Shown: in pieces, positions 5,426 through 13,933 of the stretch
How the letters are laid out: every line of letters starts with the position of its first letter
Position numbering within the stretch: the stretch's first letter is position 1
NCBI GenBank assembly: GCA_002390225.1
Contig: DGOW01000008.1
Coordinates: forward strand, 1-23,807
Length of the DNA: 23,807 bases
Reading direction: 5' to 3'
Origin: Gemmatimonadales bacterium UBA4456
GTDB lineage: Bacteria; Gemmatimonadota; Gemmatimonadetes; Longimicrobiales; Gaopeijiaceae
Notes under the pieces: generated by a model
Seen by the model: the letters and a program-made list of their open reading frames with translations, nothing else
What the model was told of the DNA's origin: nothing
The model's database searches: none
Translations under genes and position numbers: made by a program

Positions 5426-7006
5426 ATGTCTTCACCCCACATCGTCCACGCGGAGCACAAGCCCGCGAAGCTCCTGGTCCCGCTCCTCCTGGGTGCGACC
5501 ATTGCCGCACTCGCCGCATCGACCCGCGTGCAGTCGAATGCATTGCTGGTCCAGTCATTCTGGGCGGCAGGTTCACTCCTCGGTGCGTGGAGCGTTCTTC
5601 TGCTTGCCCTACCTCAGCTTCGGGCATCGGCTGGAGGCATCGACACCACGCTGCGCGCCCAGCACTACATCCAGGCCGCGTGCCAGCTCGCCGTCTACGC
5701 GTACTGGGGCTGGTACTGGCAGCCGGTCTACGACATGGCGGTTCTTCTGGGCGCTCAGCTGCTGTTCGCCTACGGGTTCTCGATGCTCCTCTCCTGGTCG
5801 CGTGGCCACGTCTACTCGATGGGGTTCGGGCCGATACCGATCATCCTCAGCATCAACCTCTTTCTCTGGTTTCGGGACGACTGGTTCTATCTCCAGTTCC
5901 TGATGATCGCCGTGGGATTCCTGGGCAAGGAGTTCGTGCGATGGCAGAGAGACGGGCGCTCAGTCCACATCTTCAATCCCTCGGCGTTCGCGCTCGGGCT
6001 CTTTTCTCTGGTCCTGATCGCGTCCGGAAGTACGGGACTGACGTGGGGTCAGGAGATCGCGTCGACCCTCACACTCGCCCCCAGGATCTACCTCTTTCTG
6101 TTCCTGGTCGGGCTCGTCGTGATGTACTTCTTCGAGATCACCCTCGTCGCGGGCACCGCCGCTGCGGTGCTCTTCGGGCTGAGTGCCGTCTCCTCCGGCA
6201 TCACCGGTGTCCCGTACTTCATCGACTCCGAGATTCCCGCAGCGGTCTTCCTCGGCCTTCACCTCCTCATCACTGATCCGTCGACCTCGCCGCGGACCCC
6301 GGTCGGCAAGACCATGTTCGGCGCGCTCTACGGCTTCGGTGTCTTCGGGCTGTACGCCCTGCTCGGCGCGATGGGTACACCCACATTCTACGACAAGCTG
6401 CTCTGCGTCCCACTGCTGAATCTCAGTGTCCGAGCGATCGATGCAGTCGTGCGAAATCGCAACTGGACGGAGGCATGGACCGCGCCCACCGAGATCGCCG
6501 TGCGGCCGGTCTGGGTGAGCCCGAATCTGAACCTGATCCGTATGGGGGCGTGGATTCTCTTTTTCGGAGTCATGGCCGTATCAGGTCGAACGGACAGTCG
6601 ACACACCGGCGACGCCCTGCCCTTCTGGGAAGAGGCATGCGCCCAGAGTCGAGGAAACGCATGTGACCGGCTGATCCAGCTCGAGGCCAGCTATTGCGGG
6701 GACAATGCGGCGTGGGCGTGTAACGAACTGGGATTGCACTACCGGGAAGGTGCGATCGTGGCCGCGGACGCTCAGCTAGGCCGGTCGTATCTGGCCCGGG
6801 CCTGCGAACTCCGTTTCCAGCCAGGATGTATGAATCTGCTCGAGCCGACGCGGTCGGTCCGGATCGAACCCAGACCGCTCGATCTTCGTCTGATGCTTCG
6901 TGAAGGCGGGCTGAATCTTATGGACTCGGAGATTCCGGACCTGCTCGAGCGTGCCTGCGCGCATGACTGGTCATTTGCATGTCAGAGGATCGCGAGTAGC
7001 ACGTGA
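5426..7006 (+). CDS. RnfD/NqrB (UnbU-like) membrane protein fused to Cys-paired Sel1/Hcp-like repeats
   Basis: A 526-aa protein. Residues 15-390 form about ten membrane helices with signatures of the RnfD/NqrB family: FNPSAF at 183-188 and TDPSTSPRTPVGK at 283-295. The covalent-FMN motif of RnfD/NqrB (SGAT type) is not apparent; the nearest stretch reads SGSTGLT. It therefore looks like the flavin-less UnbU branch associated with enediyne-type and other secondary clusters. After the last helix (372-387) a soluble domain carries four C-x7-C pairs: C405/C413, C424/C432, C460/C468 and C511/C519. This spacing is typical of disulfide-stapled Sel1-like repeats in Helicobacter Hcp proteins, which suggests a periplasmic domain. 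The stop overlaps the next gene's start by 4 bp, so the two are probably translationally coupled. No other Rnf or Nqr subunit is present, so it is not part of a standard Rnf operon. Confidence 0.85.
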   Translation: MSSPHIVHAEHKPAKLLVPLLLGATIAALAASTRVQSNALLVQSFWAAGSLLGAWSVLLLALPQLRASAGGIDTTLRAQHYIQAACQLAVYAYWGWYWQPVYDMAVLLGAQLLFAYGFSMLLSWSRGHVYSMGFGPIPIILSINLFLWFRDDWFYLQFLMIAVGFLGKEFVRWQRDGRSVHIFNPSAFALGLFSLVLIASGSTGLTWGQEIASTLTLAPRIYLFLFLVGLVVMYFFEITLVAGTAAAVLFGLSAVSSGITGVPYFIDSEIPAAVFLGLHLLITDPSTSPRTPVGKTMFGALYGFGVFGLYALLGAMGTPTFYDKLLCVPLLNLSVRAIDAVVRNRNWTEAWTAPTEIAVRPVWVSPNLNLIRMGAWILFFGVMAVSGRTDSRHTGDALPFWEEACAQSRGNACDRLIQLEASYCGDNAAWACNELGLHYREGAIVAADAQLGRSYLARACELRFQPGCMNLLEPTRSVRIEPRPLDLRLMLREGGLNLMDSEIPDLLERACAHDWSFACQRIASST

Positions 7007-8001
7007 CACGCACCACATCCGATCGCGCATCACCGCGCGACGATGCCTCACGTGCGACGTGGTGGGCCGTGCCCGTCGCGGGAGGCGTGCTCGTCGCACT
7101 CTCGTGGATCGCGCTGGTCCTCGCGCCAGAGCCGAACGTTGATGCGGGCCCCGTCCTACCCACCGCTGACAACGGCTCCCGAGTTCCGGTAACCTCCACT
7201 CTCGCCGGCTTCCATTCCGGGTTTTCCTACTTGCCGGACGACGCCATGCTTGGCTTCGTCGAGATCCCGGGTGGCGCATTCGTGATGGGCAGCGACCCCG
7301 GACGGGATTCACTGAGCTTCAACGTGGAGTGGTGGGGCAACGGCCGTGTTCAAGGCCAGCCCGACGTACCCACCTTCTTTCTTTCGAGGTATGAGGTCAC
7401 GGTGGCGCAGTATGCTGCCTTCGTGAACGGGTCCGATCATGCGGTCCTCGACCCTCAGGCCGTGGAAGGGTCACCGGACCATCCGGTCACGTGGGTCGCC
7501 TGGACCGATGCCGTAGCCTACGCAGACTGGCTCGATCAGGAGCTGAGGGCGCGAGCTGATCAGGGCACAATACCGAATGCTCTGGGCGACCTGCTCCGCA
7601 GTGGCTGGCGCGTCTCTCTGCCCGATGAGGCACAGTGGGAGAAGGCGGCCAGGGGAACCGACGGACGCATCTATCCATGGGGTGACACGCCCGAGCCAGA
7701 GTACGCAAACTACCGGGCTCGAGGTACGACGCCTGTGGGGACCTTCACGTGTCCTCGCTGCGCGCACGGCTTGTCCGACATGAGCGGCAACGTCTGGGAG
7801 TGGACGGTGAGTCCTTATCAGCCCTACCCCTTCACGGAGTCCGATGACGGTGAGACGCTTCGCACGGACGCGTTGTGGGTCATGCGGGGTGGTGGCTTTT
7901 CCGATGCCGAGCAGATGATCCGCTCGGCGAATCGAGGAGGTGCCGACCCCGGCGCGAGGCGGCCCTTCATCGGATTCCGGGTCGCGCTGGTATCGGGCTG
8001 A
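7003..8001 (+). CDS. Membrane-anchored SUMF1/FGE-fold protein lacking the FGE active-site cysteines
   Basis: A 332-aa protein with one N-terminal transmembrane anchor (about 20-42) and a SUMF1 (formylglycine-generating enzyme/sulfatase-modifying factor) fold from about residue 83. Landmarks are FVEIPGGAFVMGS (85-97), LSRYEVTVAQYAAF (127-140), LPDEAQWEKAARG (206-218), GNVWEW (262-267), RGGGF (295-299) and GFRV (324-327). The C-terminal cysteine pair used by true FGE is missing, because the RGGGF...GFRV segment has no Cys. Neither do I see the DinB-type iron site of EgtB. An unusual CPRC motif (C250/C253) stands just before the GNVWEW motif. It is probably a non-FGE member acting outside the membrane, perhaps binding or modifying the Cys-rich domain of its partner. 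Translation starts at GTG overlapping the upstream TGA (GTGA). Confidence 0.85.
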   Translation: MTRTTSDRASPRDDASRATWWAVPVAGGVLVALSWIALVLAPEPNVDAGPVLPTADNGSRVPVTSTLAGFHSGFSYLPDDAMLGFVEIPGGAFVMGSDPGRDSLSFNVEWWGNGRVQGQPDVPTFFLSRYEVTVAQYAAFVNGSDHAVLDPQAVEGSPDHPVTWVAWTDAVAYADWLDQELRARADQGTIPNALGDLLRSGWRVSLPDEAQWEKAARGTDGRIYPWGDTPEPEYANYRARGTTPVGTFTCPRCAHGLSDMSGNVWEWTVSPYQPYPFTESDDGETLRTDALWVMRGGGFSDAEQMIRSANRGGADPGARRPFIGFRVALVSG

Positions 8002-8040
8002 GACGGGTCATTCGTCAGGTGCGAACGGTCCGAAGGGCTC

Positions 8041-9237
8041 TCAGTCGGTCGAGCTGACGACGCCGCTTGCCAGAAGCTGATCGATCGAGGCACGATCGAA
8101 CTCGAGCTCTTCGAGGAGCTCTACGGTGTGCTCACCGGCTGCGGGTGGCATACGGCCCGCCCGCAGCCGTTCTCCGTCCAGACGTACAGGCAGCGAGACA
8201 TCCCGATAGCCGGCAATCTCGGGGTGGTCCACCAACGGGAACATGCCAGCGGCCTGTACCTGCGGATCATCGACCACCTGATCGATCGACTGAATCATCG
8301 ACGCCGGAATCGCGTGCGCTCGGGTCCGTCGAAGGAGCTCATTCGTGGAGAGTCGTTCGGTCGCGTCCTCGACGATCGGATCGAGCTCAGCCCGATGCGC
8401 GACCCGCTCCGCGTTAGACGCGAATCTCGGGTCATCGCCAACTCCGTCCAGCTCCAGCGCCTCACACAGGCGGCGAAAGATCGCATCGTTGCCCGCTGCG
8501 ATCATGACGTACCCATCCGAGGTCCGGAACGCCCGGTACGGAGCGATCGCGCCCAGGCTCGACCCCATCGGCGCCGGCACACGTCCCGTCGCCATGTACC
8601 CCATCATGTGATAGGAAACCCAGGCCAGCGACGTATCCATGAGAGAGGCCTCGAGAGCCGCACCGCACCCGCTCCGGTCACGCTCACGCAGCGCTGCGAG
8701 GACCGAGATGGCGGCCCACATCCCGGTACCGAAATCAACCACGGAGCCACCGACTCGTGTCGGCACACCATCTGGTTGTCCCGTCACCGAGATGATGCCC
8801 GAATACGCCTGCATCAGCGGATCGTACCCGGGCTGATCGCTCATGGGGCCGTCCTGCCCGTACGCGCTGAGCGATAGGTGCACGATGTCTTCGCGCCATT
8901 TCCGCACCGAAGCGGCGTCGACCCCCAGACGACGGGCTGCTGCAGGCCTCGAAGCCTGAACGAAGACATCGCACGACTCGGCGAGCCGACGCAGAACATC
9001 CATGCCGGCCTCCTGCTTGAGGTCGATCACGATACTTCGCTTCCCTCGGTTCGCCGAGAGGAACAGTGTCGAGTCCTCGCCCCAGAACGGGGGGCCCCAG
9101 AGCCGCCCGAGATCTCCCCCGGGCGGCTCGACCTTGATCACCGTGGCGCCCAGGTCCGCAAGGATCTGCGAACAAAACGGACCGGCGAGATTCTGCGTGA
9201 CATCGCAGACGCGAATGTCTCGAAGCGGTCGGTCCAC
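8041..9237 (-). CDS. Class III (CaiB/BaiF family) acyl-CoA transferase
   Basis: Transfers CoA between acyl-CoA and a free carboxylate, in the cytoplasm. The 398-aa length is normal for the family. Motifs include LAGPFCSQILADLGATVIKV (18-36), EPPGGD, NRGKRSIVIDLK (63-74), YGQDGP (126-131), and D168 in VVDFGTG, which matches the catalytic aspartate near position 169 of formyl-CoA transferase. The C-terminal part has the usual interlocking-dimer pattern. I chose GTG at 9237, giving MDRPLRDIRV, since it lies 4 nt after the upstream stop with AGGGG in between; an in-frame ATG 14 codons upstream lies inside the previous gene. It is co-transcribed with a secreted propeller-amidohydrolase, an odd pairing. 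The CoA donor and acid substrate cannot be deduced. Confidence 0.93.
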   Translation of the reverse strand: MDRPLRDIRVCDVTQNLAGPFCSQILADLGATVIKVEPPGGDLGRLWGPPFWGEDSTLFLSANRGKRSIVIDLKQEAGMDVLRRLAESCDVFVQASRPAAARRLGVDAASVRKWREDIVHLSLSAYGQDGPMSDQPGYDPLMQAYSGIISVTGQPDGVPTRVGGSVVDFGTGMWAAISVLAALRERDRSGCGAALEASLMDTSLAWVSYHMMGYMATGRVPAPMGSSLGAIAPYRAFRTSDGYVMIAAGNDAIFRRLCEALELDGVGDDPRFASNAERVAHRAELDPIVEDATERLSTNELLRRTRAHAIPASMIQSIDQVVDDPQVQAAGMFPLVDHPEIAGYRDVSLPVRLDGERLRAGRMPPAAGEHTVELLEELEFDRASIDQLLASGVVSSTD

Positions 9238-9241
9238 GCCC

Positions 9242-12200
9242 CTACTCGTTGCCCGTGGTACGCATCGGAATCGCATCATCAGTCTGCCAGTAGAAGCCTT
9301 CCGCAGCCTGCTGCTCGGGCCACGTCTGGTTCAACGTGCCACCTTCGAACAGACGCCCGTTCTTCATCACCCAGACGACGGTATTGGAGTTCTGCAGGTC
9401 GTCCAGCGGGTTTGCATCGAGCACCACGAGATCCGCCAGCTTTCCTGGCTCGAGGGACCCGAGGTCCTGGTCGAGGCCCAGTGCGTCGGCCCCGATGATA
9501 GTCGCGATCTGGAGCGCCTCGTGGTTCGTCATGCGGTCCGACGAACCCGTCAGCCAGAGTTCCCAGTGGTACCCGAGCCCCTGCAGCTGCCCGTGACTCC
9601 CGACCCCGGCGCGCCCACCCGCCTCGACCACGTCGTCGAGAAAGTCCGAGATCTCATGGTGGATATACTGTGACTCGTCGAACCAGCCCGCGCCACCGGC
9701 CCGGCGGGCAGCCTTCTGGTAGATCTCTTCCCACGGCGTGAACGTGGCCAGCTTCTCGTCACGAAGAACGTCGGTGGTCGTGTAGAAGAGGTTCTCCGCC
9801 CATGGCCCTCCGTAGGTCACGACAATGGTCGGGGTCGTCGCCATGTTCGACTGCGCGACCAGTTCGACTACATCGTCGAAGAGAGGCACGCCCGGCAAGT
9901 TGTGCTCGGTGCCCGAGTAGCCGTCCTGCGCCATCGTCATGTTGAGACGCAGGTCGAGGCTTCCCTCGGTGGTCGGCATGAGTTCCAGCTCATGTGCGGC
10001 CTGAATGATCCACTGCCTGACCTCGCGGTTGCCTGCCCCGTACATCTTGATCGTCTTCGTGTCGAAGTAGTCGGCGTAGCGCTTGAGCACGTCTCTGGCT
10101 TCATCGAGGCTGCTGATGCCCTCACCGGAGAAGACACCCTGGCCGGTGCTGTAGATACGTGGTCCGACCATCCGGCCGGCGCGTATGAAGTCCTCGTACG
10201 ACAGAACGTCACTCGACCCGGTCTGTGGATCCCGAGCCGTCGTCACGCCATAGGCGAGATTCGCTGCGTACGACCACGGCTGTGCCCGGTGGACGTTGAA
10301 GGAGGCGCGCAGGTGCGCGTGGGTGTCCACATAGCCGGGTATAATGGTCTGCCCGTCCATATCCATGCGCTCGGCTCCATCCGGGATCGTGACGCTTCCC
10401 ACCGGGCCTACCGCTTCGATGCGGTTATTGCGGATGACAATGTCGCCGCGCTCGAAGATCTCATCACCGTTCATCGTGATGATGCGAGCGCCGGTCAGCG
10501 CGAGCATCCCTTCCGGCGTGTCGCGCTCGATCTCGACCATGATCCGCGATTCGCCGGGGCGGTATCGGGCATCCTCGTCGTCGTCCTCATCTCCCTCCTC
10601 CTCTTCGGCGTCCTCGGTCTCATCCTCCGCAGCCTCCGCTGCCTCAACGCTGTCGGCGAACGCCTGCGCGTCATCGAGGTCATATACGAAGTGGGCATTG
10701 CCGAGGGCCCAGTGGACCTCACGGCTGTTCGCACCCCAGGCGGGAAACTGCGCCCCGATGTCCGTGAGCTGCTCGGCAGGGAAAGCCGCCGATGACGGAT
10801 TCGCCACCGAGATCGTAGGCGCATCGGCACCTACGCCAGAGGGGACAGTCACGACATAGAGCTGGTTGCCTACGAGTGCCATTGCCTGGTCACCCTCCGG
10901 CGCCATCCTGATTACAGACGCGGCGGGGCCCTGCCCTCCACCCGGAGCGCCACCACGGACCTGGACGTGCTCCTTCCGGTCGGTTCCGTCCCAGCGCATG
11001 GAGACAAGCCCGGCACCGCGCTGCGTCGCGTAGATGCGGTCCGAACCCATCACGAAGTGAGGCGCGTCAAGCCCGGAGATGCCCTTGATCACGGACGCCT
11101 CCCCCCCGGTTGAGGGCACCCAGACGAGATCTATGGAGCCACGCGGGACTCCCTGCGTCAGGGCTTCTTCAAACGCGACGCGGGGACCGCGGATCGCGAC
11201 GATGCGGGCACCGTCCGGCGAGAACACCGGCTGTGTGTAGAAAGCCGCATCGGTCGTGACCCGCTCCAGATCGTCACCGTCGCGGTCGACCGAGTAGAGA
11301 TGGCCGCCCTCTGCATCCGAGTAGGCCGTAAAGACGATACGCTCAGCGTCAGGCGACCAGGTCGGCTGCGCTGCCATCGCATCCACGGAGGCCACCTGCT
11401 CTGGCTCACCCGCGGGCAGTTCCTTCACGTACACGTCGCCCATGATCGTGAACGCCAGTCGCTGTCCGTCCGGTGACGGAGCAAGATCCCGGATCTGTTT
11501 GGCGACGAAGGTTGGACTGTCCTCGATCGGATAGTCGAAGTCGACCTCCGGCCCCATCGGAAGATCTACATCGACCCGGAATGGGATCTCGGTCAGGTCA
11601 CCTCCGTCGATCGCGACACGCCAGAGCTTTCCACCCCAGAACGCGACGACCTCGCGTGAGTCGGGTGTAAAGCTCATGCCGGGGTACGCGTCGCGCGCGG
11701 CCCGGGACTCCTGCTCGTCACGCTGGACAGGGAACGCGAGCCACCGCTCATCACCGGTGTCCAGATCCCGGATCCGAAGTCCGGTCTCCGACACGTGCCG
11801 GCTCCCGTAGACGACCCAGCGACCGTCCGGGGACAGGGTGGGCCTGAATCCACCTCCGTACCGGCCCGAGCGGGCACTGTTCTCCCCGGTCTCGCGGTCA
11901 TATACCCAGAGCTGGTAGTCACGACCGGGAGAGTTGTACTGCCACGTGCCGGTCCGGCGACCGTACCAGATGTATCGATCGTCGGCCCCGAAGGCCGCAC
12001 CCATCGTCCGCGCATTCGCGGGATCTTCGATCAGCTGGATGCCTCCTCCGCCCTCGCGATGGTACATCCACAGCTTGCCCTGTCCGGGGCCCTGTCTGGT
12101 CGCGACGATGTAGTTCCCGTCGGGGGTCCACTCCGGCGACTGGAACGAACTCCGTTCACCGCGCGTGATGCGCGTGGTGTCCGTCATGTCCAGGGAGATC

Positions 12201-12577
12201 GTCCAGACGGCGTCTCCGCCGCTTCGATCACTCACGAACACCACCGACTGACCGTCGGGGCTGAACCGTGGCTGCCCATCGAACGCCATGCCCCGTGTCA
12301 GTGGCGTCGCCTGCCCACCGGCGAACGCCATCGTGTACAGATCACCGAGCAGGTCAAAGACGATCATCTGCCCATCCGGGCTGACGTCCAGGGATATCCA
12401 CGATCCTTCCGTGAACGTCTCCGACAGCGTGCGCGTGGGCGTGAGCGGCAGCCCTTCCTTCAATCGCTCGGTAGCCGCATCGACCTCGTCCTCAGCCTGC
12501 GCCTGGACGGGCGCTACGAAGCCCGACACGAAGAGTCCGACACATGCCACCACTAGCAGCCACACACGCTTCGACAT
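9242..12577 (-). CDS. Secreted TolB-like propeller fused to amidohydrolase (imidazolonepropionase-like)
   Basis: A 1111-aa exported metallohydrolase. Signal peptide 1-28 (ending PVQAQA) is followed by a WD40-like/TolB-type propeller (about 45-640) with repeated FSPDG, WTPDG, LSPDG and FTPDS turns. A strongly acidic linker (about 643-671) leads to an amidohydrolase domain from about 690. Metal-binding signatures are HAH at 753-755 (in VDTHAH) and H995 in GSHGQ; the C-terminus has the typical GKLADLVVLDANPL. In the superfamily this barrel hydrolyses C-N bonds of cyclic amides or peptide-like substrates, and the propeller may gate or bind peptides; the true substrate is unknown. The start is secure: AGGAG 7 nt before the ATG at 12577. 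It is the first gene of a pair with the CoA-transferase. A shared 10-mer lies 78 nt upstream. Confidence 0.93.
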   Translation of the reverse strand: MSKRVWLLVVACVGLFVSGFVAPVQAQAEDEVDAATERLKEGLPLTPTRTLSETFTEGSWISLDVSPDGQMIVFDLLGDLYTMAFAGGQATPLTRGMAFDGQPRFSPDGQSVVFVSDRSGGDAVWTISLDMTDTTRITRGERSSFQSPEWTPDGNYIVATRQGPGQGKLWMYHREGGGGIQLIEDPANARTMGAAFGADDRYIWYGRRTGTWQYNSPGRDYQLWVYDRETGENSARSGRYGGGFRPTLSPDGRWVVYGSRHVSETGLRIRDLDTGDERWLAFPVQRDEQESRAARDAYPGMSFTPDSREVVAFWGGKLWRVAIDGGDLTEIPFRVDVDLPMGPEVDFDYPIEDSPTFVAKQIRDLAPSPDGQRLAFTIMGDVYVKELPAGEPEQVASVDAMAAQPTWSPDAERIVFTAYSDAEGGHLYSVDRDGDDLERVTTDAAFYTQPVFSPDGARIVAIRGPRVAFEEALTQGVPRGSIDLVWVPSTGGEASVIKGISGLDAPHFVMGSDRIYATQRGAGLVSMRWDGTDRKEHVQVRGGAPGGGQGPAASVIRMAPEGDQAMALVGNQLYVVTVPSGVGADAPTISVANPSSAAFPAEQLTDIGAQFPAWGANSREVHWALGNAHFVYDLDDAQAFADSVEAAEAAEDETEDAEEEEGDEDDDEDARYRPGESRIMVEIERDTPEGMLALTGARIITMNGDEIFERGDIVIRNNRIEAVGPVGSVTIPDGAERMDMDGQTIIPGYVDTHAHLRASFNVHRAQPWSYAANLAYGVTTARDPQTGSSDVLSYEDFIRAGRMVGPRIYSTGQGVFSGEGISSLDEARDVLKRYADYFDTKTIKMYGAGNREVRQWIIQAAHELELMPTTEGSLDLRLNMTMAQDGYSGTEHNLPGVPLFDDVVELVAQSNMATTPTIVVTYGGPWAENLFYTTTDVLRDEKLATFTPWEEIYQKAARRAGGAGWFDESQYIHHEISDFLDDVVEAGGRAGVGSHGQLQGLGYHWELWLTGSSDRMTNHEALQIATIIGADALGLDQDLGSLEPGKLADLVVLDANPLDDLQNSNTVVWVMKNGRLFEGGTLNQTWPEQQAAEGFYWQTDDAIPMRTTGNE

Positions 12578-12655
12578 TCTGCACTCCTGAATAGGTCCAG
12601 CGGGAGTTCTCTCTCGAGTCCCCGGTACGATCGAGACCCGCAAGATCGCCTTCCA

Positions 12656-12665
12656 AAAGTAGGCA
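12656..12665 (-). promoter_or_regulatory. Shared upstream element TGCCTACTTT (copy 2)
   Basis: Within the 194-bp divergent region between the two amidohydrolase operons, minus-strand TGCCTACTTT lies 78 nt before the ATG at 12577. It is identical to the element 75 nt before the NHL lipoprotein gene. Same orientation and near-equal distance suggest a common promoter or operator. A conventional -35 is not seen. No clear promoter is visible for the plus-strand gene at 12772. Confidence 0.25.
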
Positions 12666-12771
12666 GGCCAGCCGCTGGCACCCCTCCGATGGGAACGCCC
12701 CTCCGTCCAGCCTGTACTGCATCCGTAGGCAGCCCCAGCTTGCCCGATCTTTACGACTCGAGACGACATCG

Positions 12772-13923
12772 ATGCGCTTCATGACCCGCTCACGCGCCAT
12801 TCTTCTGCTCGCGATCTGCACAGCCCCCTTCGCATGCGATGCCCAGCAGCGTCGACCGGGACAGAACCGCCAGCCGACGATTCCCCCACCGTCGATCACG
12901 GAGTACAAGCCTCAGTCGACGCTTGTCGTCCCTGAGCACGAGGTGCCTCGCGCCCGTTTCCCGGTAGTGGACATCCACGGACATCCGCCGACGCTCGATA
13001 ATCCGGAGGCGATCGAACGTGTTCTCGGGGAGATGGATCGACTGAACATCGGGGTCATGGTCCAGGCGCGGCCAAGCTCCGGACAGCGCCTGCGCAGCCA
13101 GATCGAGGCTGTTCGAGCGGCAGGCCATGAAGACCGCTTCGTTTTCTTCGCGTCACTGGATCTGCAGGACGTCGGCCCCGGATCGGGCGCCCGTATTGCG
13201 GCACAGCTTGAGGACGACGTCGCCCTGGGTGCGGTGGGGGTCGGCGAAATCAGCAAGGCGTTTGGTCTCTACAACACCAAAGCGGATGGGTCCCGCCTTC
13301 AGATGGACGACCCGGAGCTCGACATCGTATGGGAGACAGCCGGACGGCTGGGGATCCCGGTCTTCGTGCACACGGCGGACCCCCCTGAGTTCTTCGAACC
13401 CCTCGACTACACCAACGAGCGCTGGCTCGAGCTCGCGATCTTCGAGAATCGGCGCTTCATGGATCGCGAGCGGTTCCCGTCGTTCGACGACCTGATGGAC
13501 GAGCGCGACCGGATGCTCATGAAGCACCCGAACACGACGTGGATTCTCGCGCACATGGGATGGCACACGGCCGATCTCGGGCGTCTGGGTGAGATCTTCG
13601 ATGCTCATCCGAACGTGCTGGGTGAGGTAGGCGCGGTCCTGTATGACCTCGGTCGCCAGCCGCGCTTCGCTGGAGAGTTCTTCGCCAAGTACAAGGACCG
13701 CATCCTCTTCGGAAAAGACTCGTTCCAGCCCGATGAGTATCCATACTTCTGGCGTGTCTTCGAGACCGCGGACGAGTACTTCGACTACTATCGCGACTAC
13801 CACGCGTTCTGGAAGCTGTATGGGATGGATCTGCCCGATGATGTGCTTCGTGCCATGTACTACGAGAACGCCCGTCGGATCATCCCAAACCTGCCGACGA
13901 CCGCCCTGCCAGGTGAACGCTAG
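12772..13923 (+). CDS. Exported amidohydrolase-2 family metal-dependent hydrolase
   Basis: A 383-aa TIM-barrel hydrolase or decarboxylase-like enzyme of the amidohydrolase-related (family 2) type. An N-terminal hydrophobic segment (about 8-22) is followed by Ala-Cys at 21-22, which may be a weak lipobox (PFAC). Metal or catalytic positions are H69 and H71 (VVDIHGHPP), H200 (VFVHTADP), H261 (ILAHMGWH) and D316 (FGKDSF), all in the expected order. The family includes decarboxylases and lactonases acting on small aromatic or carboxylic substrates; specificity is unknown. No ribosome site is obvious before the ATG at 12772 or the in-frame ATG at 12781. It leads an operon with a lipoprotein gene that begins 10 nt after its stop, and diverges from the propeller-amidohydrolase. 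Confidence 0.88.
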   Translation: MRFMTRSRAILLLAICTAPFACDAQQRRPGQNRQPTIPPPSITEYKPQSTLVVPEHEVPRARFPVVDIHGHPPTLDNPEAIERVLGEMDRLNIGVMVQARPSSGQRLRSQIEAVRAAGHEDRFVFFASLDLQDVGPGSGARIAAQLEDDVALGAVGVGEISKAFGLYNTKADGSRLQMDDPELDIVWETAGRLGIPVFVHTADPPEFFEPLDYTNERWLELAIFENRRFMDRERFPSFDDLMDERDRMLMKHPNTTWILAHMGWHTADLGRLGEIFDAHPNVLGEVGAVLYDLGRQPRFAGEFFAKYKDRILFGKDSFQPDEYPYFWRVFETADEYFDYYRDYHAFWKLYGMDLPDDVLRAMYYENARRIIPNLPTTALPGER

Positions 13924-13933
13924 GAGTAACCTG

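Noticed and set aside
5426..7006. Calling the gene rnfD of an Rnf ion-pumping complex
   Set aside because: No other Rnf or Nqr subunits are adjacent and the flavin attachment motif is not seen, so a symbol would mislead.
8128..8877. Plus-strand open frame (249 codons) inside the CoA-transferase gene
   Set aside because: Antisense shadow; the CoA-transferase has all family motifs on the other strand.
9902..10795. Long plus-strand open frame (297 codons) antisense to the propeller-amidohydrolase
   Set aside because: It is a shadow of a clearly real gene in GC-rich DNA; no ribosome site, no recognisable domain, and unnatural residue content.
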